This document shows, piece by piece, positions 52,501 through 59,932 of a stretch of 64,000 nt of DNA. Positions within the stretch are counted from its first letter, which is position 1, and every line of letters starts with the position of its first letter. This DNA comes from Ekhidna sp051379705 (GTDB lineage Bacteria; Bacteroidota; Bacteroidia; Cytophagales; Cyclobacteriaceae). Made by a program: the position numbers and the translations under genes. A model generated the notes under the pieces. That model ran no database searches, was not told where the DNA came from, and saw only the letters and a list, made by a program, of their open reading frames with translations. The stretch is taken from positions 2,666,001 to 2,730,000 of the forward strand of contig NZ_CP179868.1 of assembly GCF_051379705.1 (NCBI RefSeq), in the 5' to 3' direction.

Positions 52501-53581
52501 CTACTCCTCATGTAGGAGGAAGGCTTTGATATAATCATTCAAATCTCCATCAAGCACGTTCTGCACATCCGTCCGTTCAAAGCCTGTTCGAGCATCTTTT
52601 ATGAGTTTGTATGGATGCAACACATAATTTCGAATTTGCGATCCAAAATCTATAGCTTTTTTTCCAGCTTCAATATTTGCACGTTCCTTGTTGCGCTTCT
52701 CAATCTCCATTTGATAAAGCTGAGACTTCAGCATTTGCATGGCTCGCTCCCTATTGGCAAGCTGTGATCGTTCAACCTGACAAACAACTACAATTCCGGT
52801 TGGCTTATGAGTAAGTTGAACTTTTGTCTCCACCTTATTTACATTCTGCCCACCTGCGCCTCCGGATCTTGAAGTATGCAATTCTATATCGCTTGGATTT
52901 ATATCAATTTCTATGGAATCATCTGCAACTGGATAAACATAGACAGAAGCAAAAGAAGTATGTCTTCGTCCACCACTATCGAAAGGTGAAATTCGGACTA
53001 ATCGATGTACGCCATTTTCTGACTTCAGATATCCATAGGCAAGGGGGCCATCAAATTCCAGCGTCACTGATTTAACGCCTGCCACATCTCCGGCTTGATA
53101 GTCAACCTCACGGACCTTATACCCGTTGGTTTCTCCCCACATTATGTACATACGCATTAGGATACCTGCCCAATCATTGCTTTCTGTACCACCGGCACCT
53201 GGTGTGATTTGCAACATAGCAGAAAGTTGATCTTCTTCCTCCCCAAGCATTTTTTTAAGCTCGAGCTCTTCCAGTTGCTTGAATGCACTGTTATATGCTT
53301 CTTGCACTTCCTCATCAGAAGCTTCTCCTTCCTGATTGAATTCGTAAAGGGTTTCTACGTCACCAAGCGAAGTTTCTACCGCTTCATAGCTATCCGTCCA
53401 GCCTTTCAGGCCACGGATCTTTTTCATGGTTTTCTCAGCATCTTCGGGATTGTTCCAGAAGTCTGGTTGAGCGGTGACTAGTTCTAATTCTTCGAGGTTT
53501 TTTTTACGACCATCATAGTCAAAGGTACCCCCTCAAGGCATTAACACGAGCCTTTAAATCTTTCAATTCTTCGTTTGTCAT
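52501..53581 (-). CDS. prfB: Peptide chain release factor 2, with programmed +1 frameshift
   Basis: The complete 359-aa protein needs a +1 shift. Translation starts at ATG 53581 (MTNEELKDLKARVNALRGYL), reaches an in-frame TGA at 53521-53519, and slips at CTT TGA to continue DYDGRKKNLEELELV and then the 308-aa frame. The site AGGGGGTACCTTTGAC has the classic Shine-Dalgarno-like AGGGGG before the slippery CTT. RF2 features are intact: SPF tripeptide in RISPFDSGGRRHTSF and the GGQ motif in SGGAGGQNVNKVETKV. RF2 recognises UGA, so the shift autoregulates its level. MFS and yhhN genes follow. Confidence 0.96.
53519..53535 (-). promoter_or_regulatory. prfB programmed frameshift site
   Basis: On the minus strand AGGGGGTACCTTTGA combines an internal Shine-Dalgarno-like AGGGGG, the slippery codon CTT (53524-53522) and the in-frame stop TGA (53521-53519). 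It matches the well-known RF2 frameshift signal. Confidence 0.93.
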
Positions 53582-53677
53582 GGAATATTAAAATTGAAGT
53601 GGCGAAGATAGTAATACATTGATCTCTTTCAAGATTTCGCTGAAATCAATGCTGATTTTAATCTAGAAATTAAAAAC

Positions 53678-54745
53678 TCAACCCACCTTATGCATCCATC
53701 CAAACCGATCTTCTTCCTGACCTAGTTTGATTTTAGTCAAAGAATCTAACAATCTATTTGAAATGGTTCGAGTTTCTACCGCAGGCAATTCATAATCAGT
53801 TCCTTCATATCCGATAACTGCTATGTGGGAAATTGTAGCGGCCGTACCAATTCCGAACGCTTCAGTTAATGTGCCTTTATTGATAGCTTCAATTACTTCA
53901 TCAACTTTAATTGGCCGTTCTTCTACTTTTAGCCCCCAATCTTGTGCTAGTACCAAAGCGCTTTCCCGAGTAATTCCAGGTAAAATTGAGTCGCTTGTTG
54001 GAGGAGTAATGAGTGTGTCATTGATTACGAACATAATGTTCATCGTGCCCGACTCCTCAATAAATTCATGTGTTTGCCCGTCTGTCCATACAAGCTGATG
54101 ATAGCCTTGTGCTTGTGCTTGTTTTGCTGGATATAGAGAAGCTGCATAGTTGCCAGCCGTTTTTGCTGCTCCTACGCCGCCTCGGACAGCTCGTGTAAAT
54201 TGCTTTTCGATTTTCACTCGCACAGGCTCAGAGTAATAACCACCCACAGGGCCAGTAATCACCATAAATTTGTAAGTCTCCGATGGACGTACACCTATGA
54301 AAGGATCATCAGCAAACTGGAAAGGTCTGATGTAGAGAGACGTGCCCGGATTATCCGGAACCCAATTTTGATCAATTGCGATAAGTGCTTCAACGGCCTC
54401 CATGAATAATTCCTCAGGAACAGGAGGCATACACATACGCTCTGCACTTTTGATTAACCTCTTAGCATTAGCTTCAGGTCTGAAAATTAGGATGTCGCCA
54501 TTATCAGATTTATGGGCTTTCAATCCCTCAAAAATACTTTGTGCGTAATGAAGTGTGGCGTTGGCCGGACTCACCGAAAGGTTCTGATAGGGTGTTATTC
54601 TTAAATCTGTCCATTCACCGTTTTTATAATCGGCTATAAACATATGATCTGAAAAAGTTTTACCGAATGCCAAGTTATCGAAATCGATTTCGGGTAGTCT
54701 GGAATCTTGTGTTTCCGTGATTTGAATATCCAACGTCTCTGTCAT
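53678..54745 (-). CDS. ilvE: Branched-chain amino acid aminotransferase
   Basis: 355 aa, fold type IV PLP enzyme of the larger (eukaryote-like) group. It makes and degrades Val, Leu and Ile by transamination. Signatures are HYAQSIFEGLKAHKSDNG near residue 66, RPFQFADDPFIGVRPS, the PLP lysine in AAKTAGNYAASL, and EESGTMNIMFV followed by LPGITRESAL. It has no neighbours of the branched-chain pathway. Confidence 0.96.
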   Translation of the reverse strand: MTETLDIQITETQDSRLPEIDFDNLAFGKTFSDHMFIADYKNGEWTDLRITPYQNLSVSPANATLHYAQSIFEGLKAHKSDNGDILIFRPEANAKRLIKSAERMCMPPVPEELFMEAVEALIAIDQNWVPDNPGTSLYIRPFQFADDPFIGVRPSETYKFMVITGPVGGYYSEPVRVKIEKQFTRAVRGGVGAAKTAGNYAASLYPAKQAQAQGYHQLVWTDGQTHEFIEESGTMNIMFVINDTLITPPTSDSILPGITRESALVLAQDWGLKVEERPIKVDEVIEAINKGTLTEAFGIGTAATISHIAVIGYEGTDYELPAVETRTISNRLLDSLTKIKLGQEEDRFGWMHKVG

Positions 54746-54778
54746 TTTCTACAATCTTTGGGTTGAAATTGGGTTTTT

Positions 54779-55339
54779 TCAATCAGTCCCAGGTGCCCAG
54801 GGAACCTCCTTCACACCTAAAATGTGGCCGATTGCGCGCGCAAAGATGAACAAATAATCAGACAATCTATTGATGAATTGTAATATAGACTCATCTACTG
54901 GCTCGTCTGTACTTAACGAGATGATGCTTCTTTCGGTTCTCCTGCATACCGTTCTACATATGTGCGCCAAGGAGATAGCCGGGTGTCCTCCCGGCAATAT
55001 GAAATTTTTGAGCGCAGGCACCTCACCGTCGAATTTGTCTATCCAAACCTCTAGTTGTTGCACCTCGGTTTGCGTCACTTTTGGAAGTTCAAATCCTTTG
55101 AAACCAGCCTCTGTGGCCAAAAGACTTCCAATAGAAAACAGATGCTCCTGAATCCAATACAGTTGCTGTTTGAGACGATTTTCGACAGCTTCATGATCTT
55201 TTAGATGCCCAATAAAAGCATTAAGCTCATCGACATTGCCGTATGCATCTATGCGTAAGTCAGACTTAGATACTTTCTTTCCTCCTAAGAGAGAAGTTTT
55301 TCCCTTGTCTCCCGTTTTGGTGTAGAGTTTTGCACTCAT
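54779..55339 (-). CDS. Cob(I)yrinic acid a,c-diamide adenosyltransferase, PduO type
   Basis: 186 aa, with the ATP-binding start LYTKTGDKGKTSLLGGKKV and the later RIDAYGNVDELNAFIG, CRRTERSIISLS and LSDYLFIFARAIG. It transfers the adenosyl group of ATP to cobalt, producing coenzyme B12. Its ATG overlaps the stop of the upstream ABC ATPase by 4 bases (ATGA), so both are translated from one message. Confidence 0.95.
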   Translation of the reverse strand: MSAKLYTKTGDKGKTSLLGGKKVSKSDLRIDAYGNVDELNAFIGHLKDHEAVENRLKQQLYWIQEHLFSIGSLLATEAGFKGFELPKVTQTEVQQLEVWIDKFDGEVPALKNFILPGGHPAISLAHICRTVCRRTERSIISLSTDEPVDESILQFINRLSDYLFIFARAIGHILGVKEVPWAPGTD

Positions 55340-56049
55340 GCTGGCGTTCTAGCGGATCTAATATTTTTGTTGACGGTATCAGTTTCTACTAGCCCATCGC
55401 GAAGACGTACGATTCGATGTGAGTATTCGGCAATATCTTCTTCGTGAGTAACCATGATGATGGTATTGCCTTTGTCATGCAACTCCTGAAAAAGATCCAT
55501 GATATCGTAGGATGTCTTTGAATCCAGATTACCGGTAGGCTCATCCGCAAGTATAATACTTGGGTCATTTACCAAGGCTCTTGCTATCGCAACCCTTTGT
55601 CGCTGACCACCAGAAAGTTCATTTGGCTTGTGGTAGGCCCTGTCATCTAATCCAACCCCTGCCAACGCTGCTAATGCTTTTTCTTCTCGCTCTGAAGAAT
55701 TATATCCTGCATAAACAAGTGGTAAAGCCACATTTTCAAGCGCTGATGCTCTTGGCAAAAGGTTGAATGTTTGAAATACGAAACCAATTTCTTTATTTCT
55801 GATCTCAGCTAATTCATTTTCAGTCAGGTCACTTACGTCATGATCGTTCAGCACATATGTACCATCAGTTGGTGTGTCCAAACATCCAATGATATTCATT
55901 AGGGTGGACTTACCGGAACCTGATGGGCCCATAAATGACACGTACTCGCCTTTATCAATATTGATTGTGATCGATTTCAGGGCCATGATGATTTCACTGC
56001 CCATTACGTATTTCTTGGAAACTTCGGAGGTCGAGATTATACTGCTCAT
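55336..56049 (-). CDS. ABC transporter ATP-binding protein, MacB/LolD type (no permease adjacent)
   Basis: 237 aa with Walker A GPSGSGKSTLMN (residues 40-51), Q-loop VFQTFNLLPRASALENV, signature LSGGQRQRVAIARAL and Walker B IILADEPTGNLDSKTS. This is the MacB/LolD/FtsE subclass, whose partners are MacB/FtsX permeases. No permease gene is adjacent; instead it is coupled to the cobalamin adenosyltransferase gene. It could energise permeases encoded elsewhere, including the orphan ones at 10065-19791, but that is inference. Confidence 0.93.
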   Translation of the reverse strand: MSSIISTSEVSKKYVMGSEIIMALKSITINIDKGEYVSFMGPSGSGKSTLMNIIGCLDTPTDGTYVLNDHDVSDLTENELAEIRNKEIGFVFQTFNLLPRASALENVALPLVYAGYNSSEREEKALAALAGVGLDDRAYHKPNELSGGQRQRVAIARALVNDPSIILADEPTGNLDSKTSYDIMDLFQELHDKGNTIIMVTHEEDIAEYSHRIVRLRDGLVETDTVNKNIRSARTPA

Positions 56050-56121
56050 TTGCTTTGTTATGTTCGGCTAAAGTAAAAAATAATGGTAAGGCCTTTGCAA
56101 GACACTAACACGTTTTTTAGA

Positions 56122-56129
56122 TAGTTTTG
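56122..56129 (+). promoter_or_regulatory. -7 promoter element upstream of the CxxC protein
   Basis: TAGTTTTG matches TAnnTTTG, 21 bases before the ATG at 56151, with TTTG at 56094-56097 as possible -33 at a somewhat long spacing. Confidence 0.4.
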
Positions 56130-56150
56130 GTTCTAATATTGTTACACACT

Positions 56151-56567
56151 ATGATGACTATTTTGCTAGCACTTTTGTTTCAACCACAACTTTCCGGATG
56201 GGAATTATTGTCCTCTGTGGAAATAATCATGGGTTATGATGAATTTATGAGTGCCGAAGTTGAACAACCTAAATTTTCTGAGCAACTAAAATTACGGGAA
56301 GGGAAAGAGCTGACCCTTGAAGGGTTCATAATACCACTTCAACAGGAGAGCAATCAGGACTATTTTGTGCTCTCACGCTTTCCCTATCAGTCTTGCTTTT
56401 TCTGTGGGGCAGCAGGCCCAGAAACAGTCGTAGAGGTGTATTCGGATAGAGATTTCAAGTACACAGACGAACGCGTAAGAGTGAAAGGAACACTTCGGCT
56501 GAACGATGACAATCCATTGCACCTGTTCTTCATTTTAGAAGATTGTGTGGTGGAAAAACTGGACTAA
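56151..56567 (+). CDS. Exported CxxC-containing protein of unknown function
   Basis: 138 aa from ATG 56151 (the frame reaches back to a TTG, rejected because it lies on the promoter). A hydrophobic N-terminus (MMTILLALLFQPQLSGWELL) suggests export or anchoring. The central motif SCFFCGAAGPETVVEVYSDR contains a CxxC pair and is a recognisable Bacteroidota hypothetical family; metal or disulfide chemistry is possible. Its TAA overlaps the ATL gene ATG (TAATG). Confidence 0.7.
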   Translation: MMTILLALLFQPQLSGWELLSSVEIIMGYDEFMSAEVEQPKFSEQLKLREGKELTLEGFIIPLQQESNQDYFVLSRFPYQSCFFCGAAGPETVVEVYSDRDFKYTDERVRVKGTLRLNDDNPLHLFFILEDCVVEKLD

Positions 56568-56899
56568 TGGACAAGGATGGTTTTTTCAATGATGTTTATG
56601 AGGTCGCCAAACTAATTCCTAAAGGCAGGGTGACAAGCTATGGAGCTATTGCCGCATATCTGGGTGTGAAACGCTCAGCTCGAGTCGTTGGATGGGCAAT
56701 GAATGGAGCTATATCCAATCACGATGTACCCGCCCACCGAGTAGTCAACAGGATTGGGGTCCTTACAGGCAAAAATCATTTTGAGTCTCCAAATCGTATG
56801 AAAGAACTGTTAGAAGCGGAAGGTGTGAAGGTCGAAAAAGATCAAATCATCAATTTTGAAAAGCATTTTTGGGATCCAATGATAGAATTAGGACTATGA
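56567..56899 (+). CDS. Alkyltransferase-like protein (ATL), MGMT fold without the active-site cysteine
   Basis: 110 aa. It is a stand-alone DNA-binding domain of O6-alkylguanine-DNA alkyltransferase: IPKGRVTSYGAIAAYLGVK, then SARVVGWAMNGA. The usual PCHR alkyl-acceptor motif is PAHR here (Ala56), so the Cys is missing and no transfer can occur. ATL proteins instead bind alkylated guanines and hand them to nucleotide excision repair. Start chosen at ATG 56567, which overlaps the upstream stop (TAATG). Converges with the truncated hemoglobin gene, overlapping by 6 bases. Confidence 0.93.
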   Translation: MDKDGFFNDVYEVAKLIPKGRVTSYGAIAAYLGVKRSARVVGWAMNGAISNHDVPAHRVVNRIGVLTGKNHFESPNRMKELLEAEGVKVEKDQIINFEKHFWDPMIELGL

Positions 56900-57283
56900 G
56901 CTTTTCTCTCTAGCTTGATATAATTTAATAAACATGATATTGGCAATGTTACTGGCTCGTTGCTTAGCCATATCGGCTTTGGATCCCATAAACATCGAAT
57001 CAACGGTCTCATGCCATATTTCTACCCATTTATTAAAGTGAGATTGGCTTAATGAATGATTTAACTTCTCATCTACTTCCTGATGAAGAGCCATTGGATT
57101 TCCCCTGTATGTACCCGATGCAAAAATCGTAGCTGCCCAAAAGCCAGAGACTTTTTGAATGTGCGGTTCCCAATCATCAACAAATTGATTGAATATTGGT
57201 CCGAGCATGCTGTCCTTTTTGGCTTGATCGTAAAAGGAATCAACTAGTCGATATAGGTCTTCGGGAGTTTCGATATCAGTCAT
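56894..57283 (-). CDS. Group III truncated hemoglobin
   Basis: 129 aa. A 2-on-2 globin of group III: DLYRLVDSFYDQAKKDSMLG near the N-terminus, GFWAATIFASGTYRGNPMALH, and the proximal His region QSHFNKWVEIWHETVDSMF. Such globins bind heme and oxygen or NO; physiological role is unresolved. It lies 7 bases after the sodium:solute symporter gene on the same strand. Its 3' end overlaps the ATL gene by 6 bases. Confidence 0.92.
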   Translation of the reverse strand: MTDIETPEDLYRLVDSFYDQAKKDSMLGPIFNQFVDDWEPHIQKVSGFWAATIFASGTYRGNPMALHQEVDEKLNHSLSQSHFNKWVEIWHETVDSMFMGSKADMAKQRASNIANIMFIKLYQAREKSS

Positions 57284-57290
57284 GAATTTG

Positions 57291-58727
57291 CTATTTGCTT
57301 CTGATAAAAAACAAACCGATCAGCATAATCAATCCATTTAGAATTAAGATTTCAAATCCGAACTTGTATCCATTTAATAATTGTTCAGAATTGATATTGA
57401 TGATATAACTCAATATAGGAGAGAGAACACATATCAACGGGACCAGGTTATCCTTGACTTGATAGTTTGTGAAAATACCAAAGGTGAAAAGTCCAAGCAA
57501 TGGCCCATATGTGTATCCAGCTGCAATGAAGATGGAGTTGATCACACTTTGATCATTAATGGCCTGAAAAATGAGAATGACGAAAAACAGAATGATCGAA
57601 AATCCAAAATGAACACCAATTCTTAATCTCTTTCTCTCTTCATAATTTTCTTTTTTAAACCCTAAAAAATCGACACAAAAAGAGGTTGTCAGTGCCGTAA
57701 GTGCAGAATCTGCACTCGAATAGGCCGCTGCAGTAATTCCAAGGAGAAAGGTGACGGTTCCAATAGTCGAGAAGTTGCTAACTGCCAGCATGGGAAATAA
57801 ATTGTCGGACCTCTCAGGCAAGGCTATGTTGCCGATCTCAGCATACTGATAAAGCAAAACTCCAAGGCTGAGGAACAAAAAGTTTACAATAACCAAAATG
57901 ATGCAAAACCAGAATACATTCTTTTGTGCTTCACCAATATTCCTGCAGGTTAGGTTTTTCTGCATCATGTCTTGATCAAGACCGGTCATAACGATGGCTA
58001 TGAAGGCACCGCTAAAAAATTGCTTGAAGAAGTTTCTTCCACTTTGCCACTCCCAATTAAAGATAGTAGATCGTTCATCTTGAAAGATGCTGGAAGTAAG
58101 CTCTGTCCAGGTCCATGAAAGTTCGTTTTTGATAAATAAAATGCTGACAATAACTGCAATCAGCATAAAGGTGGTTTGAAGAGTGTCAGTCCATACAATG
58201 GTTTTTATACCGCCCTTAAAGGTGTATAGCCAGATTAGGACAATTGTCGTCAGAACCGATATCCAAAATGGAAGATCATAAGCATCAAAAAAAGCAATTT
58301 GAAGGACGCCGGCGACCAGAAAGAGCCTAAAGCTTGCCCCAATTATTCTGCTGATGAGGAAGAAGAAAGCACCTGATTTGTAAGACCAAAATCCAAAGCG
58401 TTGTTCCAGATAAGTGTAGATGGAAACTAAATTCAGCCGATAATAAAGTGGAAGAAGCACTTTAGCGATCACAAAATAACCCACTAAATAACCTAGCACT
58501 ACCTGGAAGTAGTAGAAGTTGGAGTTTGCCACTTCGCCCGGTACGGAAATGAAGGTCACACCGGATAGAGAAGCACCGATCATTCCGAACGCCACCAAAT
58601 ACCATTTCGACTCGCGGCTCGCGGTATAAAAGTCGGTTGACTTTGCATTTTTTGATGTCAGCCAGGAAATACCAATCAACAATATGAAGTAACCTAAAAC
58701 AATCGAGCCAACGAAAATCGGATTCAT
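57291..58727 (-). CDS. Sodium:solute symporter (SSS family)
   Basis: 478 aa, about thirteen membrane helices. Hallmarks are TASRESKWYLVAFGMIGASLSGVTFISVPG near the N-terminus (in parts TASRESKWYLVAFGMIG, ASLSGVTFISVPGEV) and the later ITAAAYSSADSALTALTTSF. The protein couples Na+ entry to import of a small solute. Substrate cannot be predicted; some Bacteroidota members belong to sialic acid, proline or sugar groups. Upstream of the hemoglobin gene in the same operon. Confidence 0.93.
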   Translation of the reverse strand: MNPIFVGSIVLGYFILLIGISWLTSKNAKSTDFYTASRESKWYLVAFGMIGASLSGVTFISVPGEVANSNFYYFQVVLGYLVGYFVIAKVLLPLYYRLNLVSIYTYLEQRFGFWSYKSGAFFFLISRIIGASFRLFLVAGVLQIAFFDAYDLPFWISVLTTIVLIWLYTFKGGIKTIVWTDTLQTTFMLIAVIVSILFIKNELSWTWTELTSSIFQDERSTIFNWEWQSGRNFFKQFFSGAFIAIVMTGLDQDMMQKNLTCRNIGEAQKNVFWFCIILVIVNFLFLSLGVLLYQYAEIGNIALPERSDNLFPMLAVSNFSTIGTVTFLLGITAAAYSSADSALTALTTSFCVDFLGFKKENYEERKRLRIGVHFGFSIILFFVILIFQAINDQSVINSIFIAAGYTYGPLLGLFTFGIFTNYQVKDNLVPLICVLSPILSYIININSEQLLNGYKFGFEILILNGLIMLIGLFFIRSK

Positions 58728-58784
58728 GGTGTTTATAAAGTTAGACCTGCAAATTACAAATCATGTAGGTTCTGATGCAATTAT

Positions 58785-58792
58785 TAATTTTG
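58785..58792 (+). promoter_or_regulatory. -7 promoter element of clpS
   Basis: TAATTTTG matches TAnnTTTG, 17 bases before the clpS ATG at 58810. Confidence 0.45.
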
Positions 58793-58809
58793 CAGTAAAG
58801 TATAGAGGA

Positions 58810-59091
58810 ATGAGTACTGAATTCGACATAGAGGAAGAGATACAAACCAAAGATGACATTGGGAGTGAGAGTGTACGCGACCTTATGGTCTATAATGACG
58901 ACTTTAATACGTTCGATCATGTGATAAATACGCTTGTGAAAGTATGTAAACATGACATTCACCAGGCTGAGCAATGCACTTTCTTGATCCACTACAAAGG
59001 CAAATGTTCAGTAAAGAAAGGTGCCTATGAGGAGCTCAAACCGATGAGAGAAGGAATCACGGAGGTTGGCATAAAAGCGTCAATTGTCTAA
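58810..59091 (+). CDS. clpS: ClpS, adaptor of the ClpAP protease
   Basis: 93 aa from ATG 58810; the longer open frame upstream overlaps the promoter and is rejected. ClpS presents N-degron substrates to ClpA. The core LMVYNDDFNTFDHVINTLVK shows the conserved NDD motif and the following HDIHQAEQCTFLIHYKGKCSV. The variant lacks much of the usual N-terminal tail. Its TAA overlaps the recR start (TAATG). Confidence 0.92.
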   Translation: MSTEFDIEEEIQTKDDIGSESVRDLMVYNDDFNTFDHVINTLVKVCKHDIHQAEQCTFLIHYKGKCSVKKGAYEELKPMREGITEVGIKASIV

Positions 59092-59699
59092 TGGAATATC
59101 CGTCGCAGCTGGTGGAGCGTGCCGTTGAGGAAATCTCAAGACTTCCAGGGATTGGAAAAAAAACAGCGCTAAGATTGGCTTTGCATCTTTTAAAGCAACC
59201 CGAAAATTCTACCCTGGAATTGTCAACAGCTTTAAAGGACCTGCGCGAAAACATCAAGTATTGTAAAACGTGTCACATTATTGCTGACACAGAAGAATGT
59301 ACCTGCCAAAATGCATACAGAGACACATCAGTAATATGTGTAGTAGAAGATACTCCTGATGTATTGGCAATCAGAAATACAGGGCAGTACAACGGCCTTT
59401 TTCATGTACTTGGAGGGCGTATATCTCCAATGGATGGAATCGGGCCGGAAAATGTGAAGATTGATTCTCTAATTAACAGAATTAAAACAGACGATCAAGT
59501 AAAGGAAGTCATACTCGCACTGAGCGCTACGATGGAAGGCGATACTACATCATTTTATATTACTAAGCTGCTCAAAGAGTTCGGAATCAAGGTCACAACT
59601 ATTGCTCGTGGAATTCCTGTAGGAAGTGAGTTAGAATTTGCGGATGAGGTGACATTGGGAAGGAGTATAGCCACACGTACGCTTTTCAATCAAGATTAG
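59091..59699 (+). CDS. recR: Recombination mediator RecR
   Basis: 202 aa, normal length. RecR works with RecO (and RecF) to load RecA at gaps. The helix-hairpin-helix segment ISRLPGIGKKTALRLALHLL, a Cys4 zinc finger (CKTCHIIADTEECTC) and the Toprim block (VVEDTPDVLAIRNTGQYNGL, then LGGRISPMDGIGPE) are intact. Coupled with clpS by TAATG. Ends 4 bases into the convergent small gene. Confidence 0.96.
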   Translation: MEYPSQLVERAVEEISRLPGIGKKTALRLALHLLKQPENSTLELSTALKDLRENIKYCKTCHIIADTEECTCQNAYRDTSVICVVEDTPDVLAIRNTGQYNGLFHVLGGRISPMDGIGPENVKIDSLINRIKTDDQVKEVILALSATMEGDTTSFYITKLLKEFGIKVTTIARGIPVGSELEFADEVTLGRSIATRTLFNQD

Positions 59700-59881
59700 T
59701 CTTTTCTTCGACCTCCGGGTCTCAAGTTTTGGGAAAGTAGCACAGCAATACCCAAGGCCATAATCAGAAAAATCCAACGCGGATTTCCTTCTTCATAAGT
59801 CTTGAGCAAATACCAGACACTAAGTACCATGGCGAGCACCACTCCGGCAAATGCAAGCGGTCGGATAAGTCTTGGATCCAT
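59696..59881 (-). CDS. Small two-helix membrane protein, unknown
   Basis: 61 aa from ATG 59881 (MDPRLIRPLAFAGVVLAMVLS); a longer frame is possible but the extension is unsupported. Two hydrophobic helices (LAFAGVVLAMVLSVWYLL and WIFLIMALGIAVLLSQNL) with a basic tail RPGGRRKD. Divergent from murF. Unknown function. Confidence 0.55.
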   Translation of the reverse strand: MDPRLIRPLAFAGVVLAMVLSVWYLLKTYEEGNPRWIFLIMALGIAVLLSQNLRPGGRRKD

Positions 59882-59919
59882 GCTGTAAATATATGTGGTC
59901 AAAATTGGCTAGTAAAAGA

Positions 59920-59927
59920 TATTTTTG
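59920..59927 (+). promoter_or_regulatory. -7 promoter element of murF, 5 nt from the start codon
   Basis: TATTTTTG exactly matches TAnnTTTG and is followed by CTGCA and then ATG at 59933. Confidence 0.55.
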
Positions 59928-59932
59928 CTGCA

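Noticed and set aside
52501..53427. prfB as a 308-aa protein starting at the internal Met
   Set aside because: It would lack the N-terminal domain; the upstream frame with the canonical frameshift signal supplies the missing 51 residues.
56151..56899. Single fused gene of the CxxC protein and ATL
   Set aside because: The stop TAA of the first gene is in frame and the second has its own ATG overlapping it (TAATG); they are separate coupled genes.
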